In this document: positions 1-10,964 of the stretch, piece after piece
How the letters are laid out: each line of letters begins with the position of its first letter
How positions within the stretch are numbered: position 1 is the stretch's first letter
Source of the DNA: Topomyia yanbarensis
Taxonomy: Eukaryota; Arthropoda; Insecta; Diptera; Culicidae
NCBI RefSeq assembly: GCF_030247195.1
Contig: NC_080671.1
Location: 197,022,676 to 197,086,675 of the forward strand
Direction: 5' to 3'
DNA length: 64,000 nt
Made by a program: the position numbers and the translations under genes
Notes under the pieces: generated by a model
The model's input: the letters and a program-made list of their open reading frames with translations, nothing else
The model's database searches: none
What the model was told of the DNA's origin: nothing

Positions 1-1401
1 ATACAACCTGCCCCTGGATGATCAACTTCCGGACCAAAGAAAAACCATTTAATATCATAAATATATGCGTGATGATAATTAAATAACACTCGGCCGCCTA
101 CGAAGAAGTATCTTGTCTAAATACCCACCCGGGAAGTAGAAATTGCTGGTGTAGTCTCCAACAGGGACCTTAATTGCGAAGAGTGGGATTGCTTCCTTCA
201 AGAGCCCTTTCCTTAAGTCAGCGAGAATTCTGGTTTGCAAGCAATCGCGTTCAGCAAAAATCGAGTAGTAAAGGAAAACAAATTATTTTCCAACAGCCTT
301 TCCAGCATTTCGCCAGATCTGCTATTCTAAACTTTTTTCTTTTGAGCGGGACTCGTCTACCTGTTCGCCTTTTTGTACCGCGGGGCAGGAAATACCGTCG
401 CTGTAAACAATTGGGCCTACAGCTATATATTGTAAAAACAAGATATGGCGTGGAACGGAGAGAATCATGAAAAAATTTCCGTCTGCGGAGAGACTCCACA
501 TGATCTCTCGACATATCCAGCGTATACATTATGCGGGGAAAAAATATCCGCTCCGAGAAGAAATGCTAAATAGGGTTATGCCATCGGCCCCGACTAATTT
601 CTATGCTTCCTTTTTCATTAAAAAGCGAAAGTCTTACAATTCTATTGTGGGAACATCTACGAATGTGCTTATAAATTTTCGAATCAGGAAAATCATTATC
701 TCTTCCTCGTAAAGGCCTGAGAGTGTCCCTTGAAGGGTGCTGTTACAAAACTACGGGAAGAAATGGCACGAAATCGTGCGCAACCAGCGCGCCCAAACGC
801 GTTAGATTTATCATTCTAATCGGCCTAAATGCTCACTATATCCGAAACTATCGAATAAAAACAAGAAAATCTTTCGATGGTCCAAGATTTTTACTGGCTT
901 GATTCTCGATACTGCGATTAATGCTTAGATGAAACGCGGCGCCGCGAACAACCCTGGACGTTCTCCCACTCCGAGGTGAGCAGAAATTTTTAAGAATTGT
1001 ACGTGAAAAGGACCTATAAGGACTTTTTGAATGTCGGATCGTTCGAATTTTTCTAAACATACGCGAAGTTAGGAACGCAATTGAAATACTTAATGGAAGC
1101 TGAAAACGCGGATATTGGCACCGGTTCGTCAACGGTTTAACAAGAAAAACAATGTTTCGTTTGATGGCAGGCCCATCACGGAATTCTTTCGCATTGCTCC
1201 ATTCCAGGTAATGAGAAGGTGAAGAACGTCTTACGACGCATCGTAAACATTTAATAGTTTTTCACATTCTTATTTTTGATTTTCGATTTTTATAACCATA
1301 TATTTTATTTCATTTCCATATCAGCCCCGATTTGGTTAGAAAGTAGAAACCAGTCATTGTTCTCTGATTTTTTCTTTTTATTAGTTCAATGACTCAGGGA
1401 C
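1..1401. other. Unclassified AT-rich stretch, no gene recognised
   Basis: No reading frame here resembles a known protein: the open frames are short and overlap on both strands. No LTR, terminal inverted repeat or RNA gene was recognised. The right end is where integrase-like coding sequence of the older gypsy element begins (WWPGMDKDAKK from about 1402). Confidence 0.4.
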
Positions 1402-2496
1402 TGAGTATGGTGGCCAGGCATGGACAAGGATGCGAAGAAAGTGGTGAAGGACTGCGAGGGATGTCGTTTGGTGGGCAAGCCATCTGTTCCTGAGCCCATT
1501 AAACGCTGGCGAATACCCAGTGAACCGTGGATCGATGTCGCGACGGACTTTTTAGGTCCTTTGCCTTCCGGTGACTATCTTTTAGTTATCGTTGACTATT
1601 TTAGTCGGTACAAAGAAGTCTGCATAATAAAGAAGATCACCTCGGAGGAAACCATCAAGCAAACCGAACCTATTTTTGTCCGTCAAGGCTACCCGAGAAC
1701 AATCACTCTAGACAATGGGCGCCAGTTCATTAGTAAGGAGTTTGAGGATTACTGCCGCATAAGAAACATTACACTCAACCACACAGTCCAATACTGGCCC
1801 CGGGCCAATGGAGAAATTGATAGACAGAATAGTTCGCTTCTGAAATGGCTAAAAATCGGATTCAATGTCACTAATCGTCTAATTCAATGTCATTGAATCG
1901 GGACTGGAAGTTGGATCTCCTCCAACACTTGTTGATGTACAATACAACTCCTAACTCAACAACAGGTAAAACACCAACTGAGCTGCTTCGGAACAAAACG
2001 ATCCGGTCCAAGATCCCTTCAATTAGTGACATTGAAAACGCTCCCCCGGTCGATTCCGAGTTTTTAGATAGAGATGCAATCCTTAAATACAAAGGGATGG
2101 TAAGGGAGGATCTGAGGCGCCATTCAAAGCCACGTGAAATCAAAGAAGGCGACACTGTCCTGATGCAGAATTTATTACCAGGCGGAAAATTGTCAACAAC
2201 ATTTGGAAACACTGAATATACGGTCATGGAAAAAACTGGAAATCGTGTTAAGGTGTCAGACCCCTTGTGGGGCAACTCTTTCCTTCGTAGTTCGGCGCAC
2301 TTAAAAAAGGTTGCTCCAATTGAACAAATAGAATAGCACAAGAACCTGCAGAATACGTCTCGGAACCAAACTCTCAAGAACTCTCTTTTCACCCGGACAG
2401 CGCGATTTCATCTACTCCAGAGGACTCCGCCTACGGCCAAATTCCGGAAACGACGGAATTTACGACGACGAACGACGCCGAAACAGCGCGCGCTAC
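1402..2496 (+). pseudogene. Integrase fragment of the older Ty3/gypsy element
   Basis: The translation shows the gypsy integrase zinc-finger end (DCEGCRLVGKP) and the catalytic core: D in WIDVATDFLGPLP, D in ITLDNGRQF, and E in the NGEIDRQN segment. This enzyme normally inserts the cDNA copy of the element. Two breaks are visible. A short local duplication of TTCAATGTCA near 1860-1893 breaks the frame between the ORFs at 1420-1896 and 1887-2336. A further shift near 2330 moves the reading to the frame that continues as IAQEPAEYVSEP. That frame resumes at 7909 as TSRPLRHAPEPVRQKDFV, the basic C-terminal motif usual in this family. There is no upstream RT, so this is a dead fragment. Confidence 0.8.
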
Positions 2497-2692
2497 TGTA
2501 GTATCGTAACCAAGATTCAAACAGTCCAAAATGAACTACCTTCTCTAGATGCACCTTGATCTTCATCACCCTGTTATAGGCAATTCATGTCTGTGTGAGT
2601 TGCAACATATCGGTAAATGAAAACCTTATTCGTATTCTATCTGGTAACGAGACCACACGGGTTTTACGAGACTGAGCGTGGAGAACATTACA
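2497..2692 (+). repeat. 5' LTR of the 5.4-kb gypsy element
   Basis: This 196-bp repeat begins TGTAGTATCG, ends AACATTACA, and matches 7713-7908 except for one base. It is preceded by target duplication GCTAC (2492-2496). TTTTGGCGACGAGG follows at once and is the expected position of the primer-binding site. Confidence 0.95.
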
Positions 2693-2712
2693 TTTTGGCG
2701 ACGAGGATAGAA
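2693..2712 (+). promoter_or_regulatory. Likely primer-binding site and leader start
   Basis: TTTTGGCGACGAGGATAG lies directly after the 5' LTR. A TGG at or close to the LTR edge is what a minus-strand tRNA primer site needs. The tRNA was not identified. Confidence 0.55.
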
Positions 2713-4927
2713 ATGGCGAACCCGTTTGGTAAGTATGTCACTAATAAAAAGGGGATTTCGGATGTAAATAATTAATCGAGGTAAACGAAAACCAAGAATG
2801 CGCACACAAAAAAAAACAATCGCTTCAATGCAGTAACAAAATGTCCGATTTGACTCTGTGTAATAGCAGGCGAAAAGTGATTGATATGAGACCGTTTGCT
2901 TAAATGCAGTGAAATAAAAAAAAATGTGGTGGAAAAATAATCACTTCAATGCGGGAACTTCCGTGCTCAGAAAATGAGGCAATCAGTTAGAAAGGCAGAA
3001 ATCGATGAAAAAAGTAGTTTTTCAACAAGTAGTATTGGTGTGATTGGTGTGGAAAAAAATCATGCAACGTACATTTAGCACTGGGTGACCTTGAGAAGAA
3101 AACAAAGCCAATGCAATGTATATACAAGTCACGCCGATACTGAAACAAGATTGATTTGTTTATCTGTATGGCAAACGCTTATTGATATTGTTACATAGAA
3201 TACGAGCAATGCAGAAGTACATTGTGCGGAAAAAAGATGTTTTGTTTTGTGATTGTTTGTTAGTTGATGAACTTGAAGCATTTTGTCGCTGAGTAAAGTT
3301 GTAACATTTGAATATTCGTCGCACAAAGTGCACTTTCTGAAATTAAAAACGAGACATTTCAGTTTGTCAAGAAATTCAAATGTTGATGACAACGTTGTTA
3401 TTATAGTGCTGTTTTGTTTTTCCAGAGATGATTCGATCGCTTGGGCTGCAGCTACAATCGTTTGACTATGCGTCGCACACCGATGATGTCGGCATCGAGT
3501 GGCGCAAGTGGTTGAGATCGTTCGAAACGATGACCCGAGCAAGCCGAATCGATGATGAGGACTGGAAGAAGGATTTGCTGCTGCACTACGCGGGTCCGAG
3601 TGTTCAGCAGCTATTCGATACATTACCTGAAGTACCAGGAACTGGCATGCGTGGGCCATTGTCAAATATTGAACACTACACACCGAATATGACCAGCTAT
3701 GAAGAAGCCAGAGCCAAGCTAAACGATTTTTTCCTGCCGAAAGAAAATTCCACTTACGAACGGCATTTACTACGGCAAATGAAACAACGAACTGGTGAAA
3801 ATATCGACACATTCACCATCAGATTGCGAGTGCAGGCAGAACGTTGTGGTTTCGGTGATAGAGTGGAAGAAAATATCAAGGATCAAATAATCCAGAACTG
3901 CCAGTCGGCCGCGCTACGCCGCGATTTGCTTAAACGAGGAGATGCAAGTCTCGATGAGGTGTTGGGCATCGCCAAGATTTTCGAGACTGTCGCTCAACAA
4001 GAAAAGTCATTTGGCTGTGGAAGTGAATTGAAGTCTAACGCCAATGATGTCAATAAGATCGAAGCTACATCTTACGAGAAAAGGAAGAAATTCAACGATC
4101 CAAAACAGCTTCAATGTCATCGTTGCGGATATTTCGGACACATCGCCAAAGATGACAGATGTCCTGCAAAAGGAAAGCTGTGTAATAAATGTAGTGGCAG
4201 AGACCATTTCGCAAAGAAGTGCCGTAGCAAGCAATCGAGGAGCGAACCGAAGAGAATGGATGGAAACCGAAAATTCGGAAGTCAACAAACCGTCGAAACT
4301 TCCAATACAGACCGTAAGGACGACGAAACGAACATGGTAAAGCAAATAACCAATGAACATATTGAATACATTTTTAACGTGACGTCATCGGATAGCAACC
4401 ATGAAATGCTTTGTGAAATTGGTGGCGTTGCTGTATTGGCCGTAATCGACTCCGGTTCCAAGTATAATCTGCTAAGTCAGTCGAATTGGGAAGAATTAAA
4501 AGACAAGAAAGTGATTGTATCAAACCAACGAAGAGAAGCACCTATGGTATTCAAAGCTTATGGGGGACAATCCCTGCCGTTGATCGGCGTGTTCACTGCT
4601 ACGATCAAATTAGGCACCGCGAGCGATTCGGCTGAGTTCTATGTCGTAAAAGGGAATGGCAAAATCTTGATCGGCCGGGATACAGCAATAGCTATGGGTG
4701 TTTTGAAGATTGGCATACCTGTCGATAATGTGGAGGCCGACGTTGAATGCAAGAAACTAGGAACAATCAGAGATATTATTGTTGATATCCCGATTAAATC
4801 CGATGCTATACCAGTTGTTCAACCATATCGGCGCATACCGGTGGCTTTAGAGAAGATGGTCGATAAGAAGCTTGACGAATTGCTAAACCAGCATGTCATC
4901 GAACCTGTGAATGGACCGGCAAAGTAG
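2713..4927 (+). pseudogene. gag-protease and start of RT, gypsy element, with a predicted leader intron
   Basis: The main open frame is 3428-4927 (499 aa). It contains a gag domain, two CCHC zinc knuckles (CHRCGYFGHIAKDDRC and CNKCSGRDHFAKKC, about 4111-4210) and a retropepsin site (VIDSGSKYNLLS, about 4441). The first residues of RT follow. A better start is ATG 2713: ATG GCG AAC CCG TTT G is followed by GTAAGT at 2729, and an acceptor TTTTTCCAG ends at 3425. Joining them gives MANPFEMIRSLG in phase with the long frame. The frame ends at TAG 4925 because a few codons (the usual WVSP-type segment before VVVVPKG) are missing and the frame shifts. Confidence 0.85.
2729..3425 (+). other. Predicted leader intron of the gypsy element (697 bp)
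   Basis: The donor G|GTAAGTATG sits six residues into a frame that starts right after the primer-binding site. The acceptor is preceded by a pyrimidine-rich run (GTTTTGTTTTTCCAG). Donor phase 1 and acceptor phase match the gag frame. Without splicing, the ATG at 2713 does not lead into gag. No splicing data are available. Confidence 0.6.
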
Positions 4928-7661
4928 TCGTGGTGCCGAAGGGTGACGACGGTGATGTACGCATATGTGTCGACATGCGACGGGCAAACGAAGCTGTGGA
5001 AAGAGAAAATCACCCTTTACCAACTTTTGAAGATTTTCTGCCACATTTGACGAAAGCAAAGGTTTTCTCCCGTCTGGACGTGAAGAATGCTTTCCACCAG
5101 GTGGGTTGAGCTTCTGGATATTGTCATTGACAGTCATCTACCTGACACTGTTATAATGTATGGAGTACACAACTGAATTTGTTTTGTTAAGTCTATATTC
5201 AGAAAACGGTTTTGTACTTGTACTGTCAATTATTGATCGAATAAAAAAAAGAGAGAAAAGAAATTTGATTGTCTTTGTATTATTCTAGGTAGAAATATCA
5301 AAGAGATCCCGCGAAATAACGACGTTTATCACACGAAAAGGTTTGTTTCGCTATACTAGACTAATGTTTGGTATAAATTGCGCGCCTGAACTATTCCAAA
5401 AGATAATGGAACAAGTTCTGAGCGGATGCGAAGGGTGCTTGATTTATATTGGCGATGTTATTGTGCACGGATCTGATCAGAATGAGCATGACATGAGATT
5501 GGAAAAGGCTCTTCGACGACTAGATGAGTGGAATGTGGTCCTGAATAAAAGCAAATGTATTTATGGGGTGTCTGAAATTAATGTTTTGGGACACGTTTTG
5601 TCAGCGGATGGAATCAAACCAGATGAGGATAAGTTAGAATCCGTTCGTCGTTTCCGAGAACCAAAATCTGGAGAAGAGGTTAGAAGTTTCCTGGGTCTGG
5701 TGAATTATCTTAGCAAATTTATTCCCGATCTAGCGACATTGACGCATCCACTACGAGAGTTAACGATCCATAAACGAAAATTTATCTGGGGATTGCAGCA
5801 GAAAGCAGCATTTATGAAATTGAAGGAGCACATGGTTTGCCCTACAACACTGGGATATTTCGATGATTCTGATCGTACGCAATTGGTAGCTGATGCTAGC
5901 CCGGTTGGTTTGGGAGCGGTCCTAATTCAGATTAAAGAACAAGGCCCAAGGATTATAGCATACGCTAGCAAGAGTTTGTCTGACGTGGAAAGACGTTACG
6001 CGCAGATCGAGAAAGAGGCACTAGCCCTCGTGTGGGCGGTTGAACGCTTTCACTTTTATTTGTACGGTCGGTCATTTGAGCTGATAACGGATCATAAGCC
6101 GTTAGAGACTATTTTCGGACCAAGATCGAAACCGTGCGCTAGGATTGAAAGGTGGGTGGTTCGATTACAGTCGTATAAAGCCAAAGTTGTTTACCGGCCA
6201 GGAAAATCGAACATTGCTGACCCGTTATCACGATTGGCCATTACGGATAATACAACTGGAAAGACTTTTGATGAATACGCAGAACATTATGTAGCTTGGG
6301 TAGTTTCGAACGCATTGCCGGTGGCTCTAAAGATAGCAGAGATCGAACAAGCATCCGAAGCTGACAACATTATCCAGTCTGTTCGACCGGGGTTAGAACA
6401 AGATGTTTGGTCGGAAGACGCCGCACCATTCAAATTATTTGCTACGGAATTGAGCTTTGCTGATAAAATCTTGTTGCGAGGGACCCGAATAGTGATGCCG
6501 GAAACATTGAGAATGCAAACGTTGGACTTAGCTCACGAAGGCCATCCTGGAATGACTATCATGAAGCAGAGACTGAGAGCAAAGGTGTGGTGGCCGAAAT
6601 TGGATACGCAGGTTGAGCGATATGTTAGAAACTGTCGGGGATGCATGTTGGTTGCTGCACCACCTGCACCAGAGCCGATGAAGCGAAGAGAATTACCCTC
6701 AGGACCATGGCAACATGTGGCCATTGATTTCCTTGGACCACTTCCGTCGGGACACTATTTATTTGTAGTAGTGGATTACTTCAGCCGCTACATAGAAGTA
6801 GAGATCATGACGAAGACTGATACCAGCAAGACTATTAAACGTTTAAATTCGATTTTTGCCCGTTTTGGCTTACCGTTGTCCATCACTGCTGATAACGGTC
6901 CTCAGTTTTCCAGTGAAGAATTTCGAAAGTTTTGTGATATTAACAATATAAAACTTATTAGCACGACACCGTATTGGCCTCAGCAAAATGGAGAGGTCGA
7001 ACGACAAAACCGATCTCTTGTGAAGAGACTGACAATCAGTCAAGCAACAAAGACTGATTGGGTTGAAGATTTGAACAAATATTTACTTATGTATCGGTCA
7101 TCGCCACATTCAACTACAAAAAAAACTCCGTCGGAAATGCTTCTCGGCTACAACATACGCGATCGGCTTCCATCTATCTTTCATCCGAAAGATGAGGATG
7201 AGGAAACGATCGATTGAGACAAGGACGCGAAGGAGAAAGGAAAGTTGTACGCTGACGAACGACGAAATGCTAAGCCAAATTCTATTTGTGAAGGTGACGA
7301 CGTCCTGATGAAAAAAATGATAAAAACAAATAAACTTGCGCCAAATTTTGATCCTAAGATTTTCAAAGTATTAAAAAGGAAAGGCGGAGACGTCATAGTA
7401 TCTTCAGAAGAATCAAGCGTTAAATACCGTAGACATGTTTCTCATTTACAGCGAATCCCTAATGACTGTGATGCAAATTCAACGTTGAATCAAAGGAAAG
7501 ATTTATCAACTTCCGAGGAATTAAATGATTCAGTGAGCAATAAGGACCACAGATGTGCTAGAGACTCGATCGAGAAACAATCTTCTGGAACTAAGCGAGT
7601 TATCCGGAAACCCGACTATATGCGAGATTATGTGCAATCGGTACAGACTGTTTCAAAATAA
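4924..7661 (+). pseudogene. pol of the gypsy element: RT, RNase H, integrase; broken
   Basis: From 4924 the frame reads VVVVPKGDDGDVRICVDMRR through NAFHQ at 5100. It is interrupted by 188 bp and resumes at 5289 with VEISKRSREITTFIT. RT continues to about 5750 with an active site YIGDV where the family has YxDD, so one catalytic Asp is lost. RNase H follows (LVADASPVGLGAV; IEKEALALVWAVERF). Next come the integrase zinc finger (HEGHPGMTIMKQRL; CRGCMLV) and core (IDFLGPLPSG, TADNGPQF, NGEVERQN). An in-frame TGA at 7215-7217 splits the tail, which stays open to 7661 and ends with RVIRKPDYMRDYV. RT, RNase H and integrase copy and insert the element in active relatives; this copy is not functional. 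Confidence 0.85.
5101..5288 (+). other. 188-bp intron-like insertion inside the RT domain
   Basis: Immediately after FHQ (CACCAG, ending 5100) the sequence runs GTGGGT...TTGTATTATTCTAG, then GTAGAAATA at 5289. Removing exactly 5101-5288 gives the expected FHQVEISKRS. The interval contains in-frame stops, no inverted terminal repeats, and a pyrimidine-rich run before TAG. AGGT occurs across both boundaries (CCAG|GTGG and CTAG|GTAG). Confidence 0.8.
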
Positions 7662-7712
7662 GCAGAACATTAAGAAAAATAAAATAAAATTAAAAAAAAA
7701 ATAGAAAGTGAA

Positions 7713-7908
7713 TGTAGTATCGTAACCAAGATTCAAACAGTCCAAAATGAACTACCTTCTCTAGATGCACCTTGATCTTCATCACCCTGTTATAGGCAAT
7801 TCATGTCTGTGTGAGTTGCAACATATCGGTAAATGAAAACCTTATTCGTATTCTATCTGGTAACGAGACCACACGGGTTTTACGAGATTGAGCGTGGAGA
7901 ACATTACA
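7713..7908 (+). repeat. 3' LTR of the 5.4-kb gypsy element
   Basis: This 196-bp copy of 2497-2692 has a single C-to-T difference. It is preceded by the A-rich tract AAAAAATAGAAAGTGAA, a poor polypurine tract. It is followed by target duplication GCTAC (7909-7913). Confidence 0.95.
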
Positions 7909-7999
7909 GCTACCACAACATCCAGACCTTTGCGGCACGCCCCCGAACCGGTGCGGCAAAAGGACTTTGTCTGCAGTTCTGATGTTATCTAAAAACTTC

Positions 8000-8171
8000 G
8001 AGGAAAGGAGATGTGGCGATTGGACTGGCAACTCTAATCAGAACCACGCCAGATGTGAGTCTGACTGGGCAAGCTTGGACTGCCACACGGAAATTGATAA
8101 CCAGAAGATCAAATATAAAACATTAATAAAGCGAGTGCAATTGTCTCTTGTCCGCCGAACGTCCTTGACAC
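8000..8171 (+). repeat. Probable polypurine tract and 3' LTR of the older gypsy element
   Basis: GAGGAAAGGAGA is followed by TGTGGCGATTGG, a usual polypurine tract/LTR junction. An AATAAAG signal lies near 8123 and the right end is tentatively GACACA near 8171. There is no second copy in the window, so the length cannot be confirmed. Confidence 0.45.
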
Positions 8172-8597
8172 ATACACTAAATAAAATTTACGAAAACTTC
8201 GTTAACCAGGAGATCATTCAGTTCATGAAATGAACGAAACCTACTATTTGCAATGCACGAATATACTTCGTTACAAAAAACGACGAAAGCATTGCACGAT
8301 CAATTTCATTATATTTACAAATTTATATTTTCAGTGTAAAAGCGACCGAGTTGTTGACGGATGAGAAATTAAACAAAGAGAGACTCTCATTTGGCCTTAT
8401 GCCCTTTTCACGTGTTTGTCTAGAATAATTATCCCATATTTAATTTAAATTGTATTTGAATAAAAAAATAAAATTGTTGTGCACCGAGAATTTCAGACAC
8501 ATCATTTTGTGCGCGAGACACATACGAGGTTAATCTCAGGTTTTGCTTTGTTCCAAACCCCCCCCCCCCCCACCTCAGTTATTCTCGAGTGAGTAGT

Positions 8598-8773
8598 AGG
8601 TTTGTTATGTACACGGAAGATATTCCGGAGCAAACAGGAGCAAAAAATACTTGCTCCTTTTTACTCCGGTTTGCTGCCAAAAGAAGAAATAAGAGAAGAA
8701 GAGAGTACAGGAACGATTTTCTCCCTGTTTGCTCCAGAGTACTTCCAGTTTCTCCTGGTACTGGAACACACCT
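8598..8773. mobile_element. MITE with AGGTTTGTT ends, copy 1
   Basis: Ends are AGGTTTGTTATGTAC and GTACTGGAACACACCT, flanked by the 3-bp direct repeat AGT. The interior has inverted GAGCAAAC/GTTTGCTC segments. It matches 51292-51468 in reverse orientation. It has no coding potential; the open frames seen here are by-products of the palindrome. Confidence 0.7.
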
Positions 8774-10467
8774 AGTACTACGCATACTACCCACGTGATT
8801 CACTGGCCTTGGATGCCCTTGGTCCCTAAAATTATTTCATGAATACCCTTTTCACACTAAAGACATTGTCAGTCAGTTGGAAAATAAATAAATGCAGAAT
8901 ATTGCCTCCAAGTGCAGAGGTGCTTAAGTTAACTTGCTCCTCGTGTCTTAACTTTATTATCTTATCAGAAATTCATATTCTTCGATCATTATTGTACTAA
9001 ACAAAGTCACATACTGTAATCCCACAGCTACGTACTCGGACCTCTATAAAGAGGACTTGATGGGTTGTACTGTAGAAGTGGTATTTTCTATCAATTGAAA
9101 CTCAAGTGTCTTGGATGACGTCTTCAATACAAAAAAATCGTTCATGAATATGCTCAGTTGAGAACGAGCTTGGTCGAAAATTACAATGAAAAGAACCTTA
9201 AACTGAGAGTCGGATACATTCAGATCGCTTTTTGGAAAATGTCCGCTCAAATACCTTAAGGGAGTCTACTAGTTTCGCTGTTTCATGAACATGAATTTTT
9301 TACATATTTCGTATGCAGAAGATTCTAGAAATATGAATATCGCTATTATAGATTGATATACCTAGTTCGCATAGGAACCGTATTTTCGTTCTTCATTTTG
9401 TATCTTTAAAAGCGTTTTCCAAGAGTGCAATTATCGAAAATTTTGACAGGGACTAGAGAATTTTGAATACTAGGAATTTATATATTACGTAAGGTTTCTT
9501 CTTAAATAGATCACAGAAGAAAAATGTTTGTAAAATTTACATTAAGGAAATAACAAAACATATGCTAGTGAAAGTCTGCCTTATTGAAAGTAAATATTAG
9601 AATATGTCCATTTTTCAGTTTAAAGAATCTGACATGGAGAAATCTTTCCACAAAGTCTGGTGTGACTGTTTTTACGGACGCACGAAAGGCTGATATTTCG
9701 GGAATAACTACACTTATAATGCATAAATCGCGAGATAACGTGTGTGTGTTATTGTTGCGCTTGTGCTGGTGTATTTTTTTCACAATCCAGTGTAAAATAC
9801 GCTTGAAATTCGGACTCGAAACCAGAAGACTCCCCCTCATAGGCGTCAGTAAATTTAATGAACTACTACGGAATTCGAGAAACTTCGATGCCGGTTCTGA
9901 TGATTAAAAAGCAAATTTATTACGAATCGGCTACGAAGTACCCGAAATGTAAGGCAAGGTTCCGCAACGGCATGTAGTACCAGGTACTACTTTTATATGG
10001 TTCAATCAGCTAACTCTGATAAAGGTATCGAAACAATGAAACTGAAGCCATCATCTCAGTCATCTACGTCTATAACGCTTATCGTATATGCCGAAACCCG
10101 GCAAGTCACAATATGTTACCATTTTGCGAACGAGTAATCGATAACAGTAATCAGTAGACTTACGGGACGCAAAGGGAGTGAATCAGTTTGACCAGGGTTT
10201 GTTTGGGACAACAATCGAAAACTATTTCGATATCTCTATTTCGAATCAATAGCAAAAGCAAATAATATTTTTTAAAATAATATTGCAACCAGTTACGTAG
10301 TTGTGTTTATTATCTTCTCGATCGATTACGAGCAATTTGGCGAAAGTAGAAGTGTGATATGTAAACGTACATTACCAAAAGAAACATAGAGTTATCAAAA
10401 GTTGCAGAATTATTAATTGAAAGCATAATTCGACAATAGACAGCTTGTTCAACCCCACCGGAAAAAA
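8774..10467. other. Intergenic, nothing recognised; upstream of the PPxY gene
   Basis: AT-rich with only short overlapping open frames and no repeat boundary identified. The promoter of the small membrane-protein gene should lie near its right end. No clear TATA box or initiator could be chosen. Confidence 0.4.
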
Positions 10468-10530
10468 ATGATGTGGTTGTTCCATATACTGTGGCTAATT
10501 TTGGTTATTCTGCTATTTTTCCTCATACTG
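10468..10530 (+). CDS. Exon 1 of a small PPxY membrane protein (predicted)
   Basis: ATGATGTGG opens 21 codons that are almost wholly hydrophobic (MMWLFHILWLILVILLFFLI, then L). They end at CTG|GTAAGT in phase 0. This would be an N-terminal signal anchor or transmembrane helix. The phase fits the first base of the exon at 30148, whose first residues RRIYYFG would form the basic cytosolic edge after the membrane segment. The open frame runs on to 10695 through the donor, so a shorter unspliced product is an alternative. The link across 19.6 kb is inferred from phase and topology, not from transcript data. Confidence 0.55.
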
Positions 10531-10964
10531 GTAAGTTTAAAATTGGTTGATCAAGTTTTCAGCACATTATCTTTATATTTCAGCAGCAAGCAGCATGAGC
10601 CTATCTGGGGATTCACCTTTTCTTTTTGGAACGAAGTTGTTTCACGTTGTGTCAGTACACCTGTCTTTTATTTCTTCGTAGAAAAGTGTGGCTAGAGACA
10701 CTTTTCACGTGATTATCCTCTTGTCTATATTATGAAGAAGAAAATTGCACTATTTAGTTAATTACCCAATCTAAAATCGATGTAATGTGAATAAATTTTC
10801 AATCAATTTGCTCGATCCTACACTCTGAAGAATGTAAACGCTATGCCTATTGATTTTACACATAGATTTTTGCAATTAGCGGAGGCAGATTTGTTGGTAC
10901 ATAAACCTAATGAGTGTATTTACAAGACATATTAATCTTACATTCACATTTCATAACATATAAC

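Larger units (their letters stand above)
2497..7908 (+). mobile_element. Young Ty3/gypsy LTR retrotransposon (K02A2.6-like), 5412 bp, with intron-like intervals
   Basis: Two 196-bp LTRs (TGTAGTATCG...AACATTACA) flank gag, protease, RT, RNase H and integrase coding sequence in one orientation. The LTRs differ at a single base (C at about 2673, T at about 7889), so the insertion is recent. The 5-bp direct repeat GCTAC lies immediately outside both LTRs. The coding sequence contains a 697-bp GT-AG interval in the leader, a 188-bp GT-AG interval in RT, a small deletion near 4924, a D-to-G change in the RT active site and an in-frame TGA at 7215. This copy is therefore inactive despite its young LTRs. 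Confidence 0.93.
1402..8171 (+). mobile_element. Older 5'-truncated Ty3/gypsy (K02A2.6-like) relic, split by a younger gypsy
   Basis: The left part (1402-2496) encodes the second half of an integrase and its tail. The right part resumes at 7909 after the nested element. Removing the nested element together with one copy of its GCTAC duplication leaves an open frame across the join (AETARATTTSRP), running to a stop at 7990-7992. A purine tract (about 8000-8011) and TGTGGCG, a plausible LTR start at 8012, follow. The LTR end near 8171 is a guess based on a closing ACA and an internal AATAAA. The 5' LTR, gag, protease and RT are missing. Confidence 0.75.

Noticed and set aside
1871..2392. 173-codon minus-strand frame
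   Set aside because: Mirror of the integrase tail on the plus strand; no homology of its own.
3129..3812. 227-codon minus-strand frame
   Set aside because: It overlaps the gypsy leader and gag on the other strand and shows no domain; a by-product of gag codon use.
8589..8803. Opposed open frames at the same place on both strands
   Set aside because: Product of the palindromic MITE, not coding sequence.
10531..10695. Read-through of exon 1 into SLKLVDQVFSTLS
   Set aside because: A strong donor GTAAGT interrupts the frame, and the spliced 3' exons give a better protein; kept only as an alternative.
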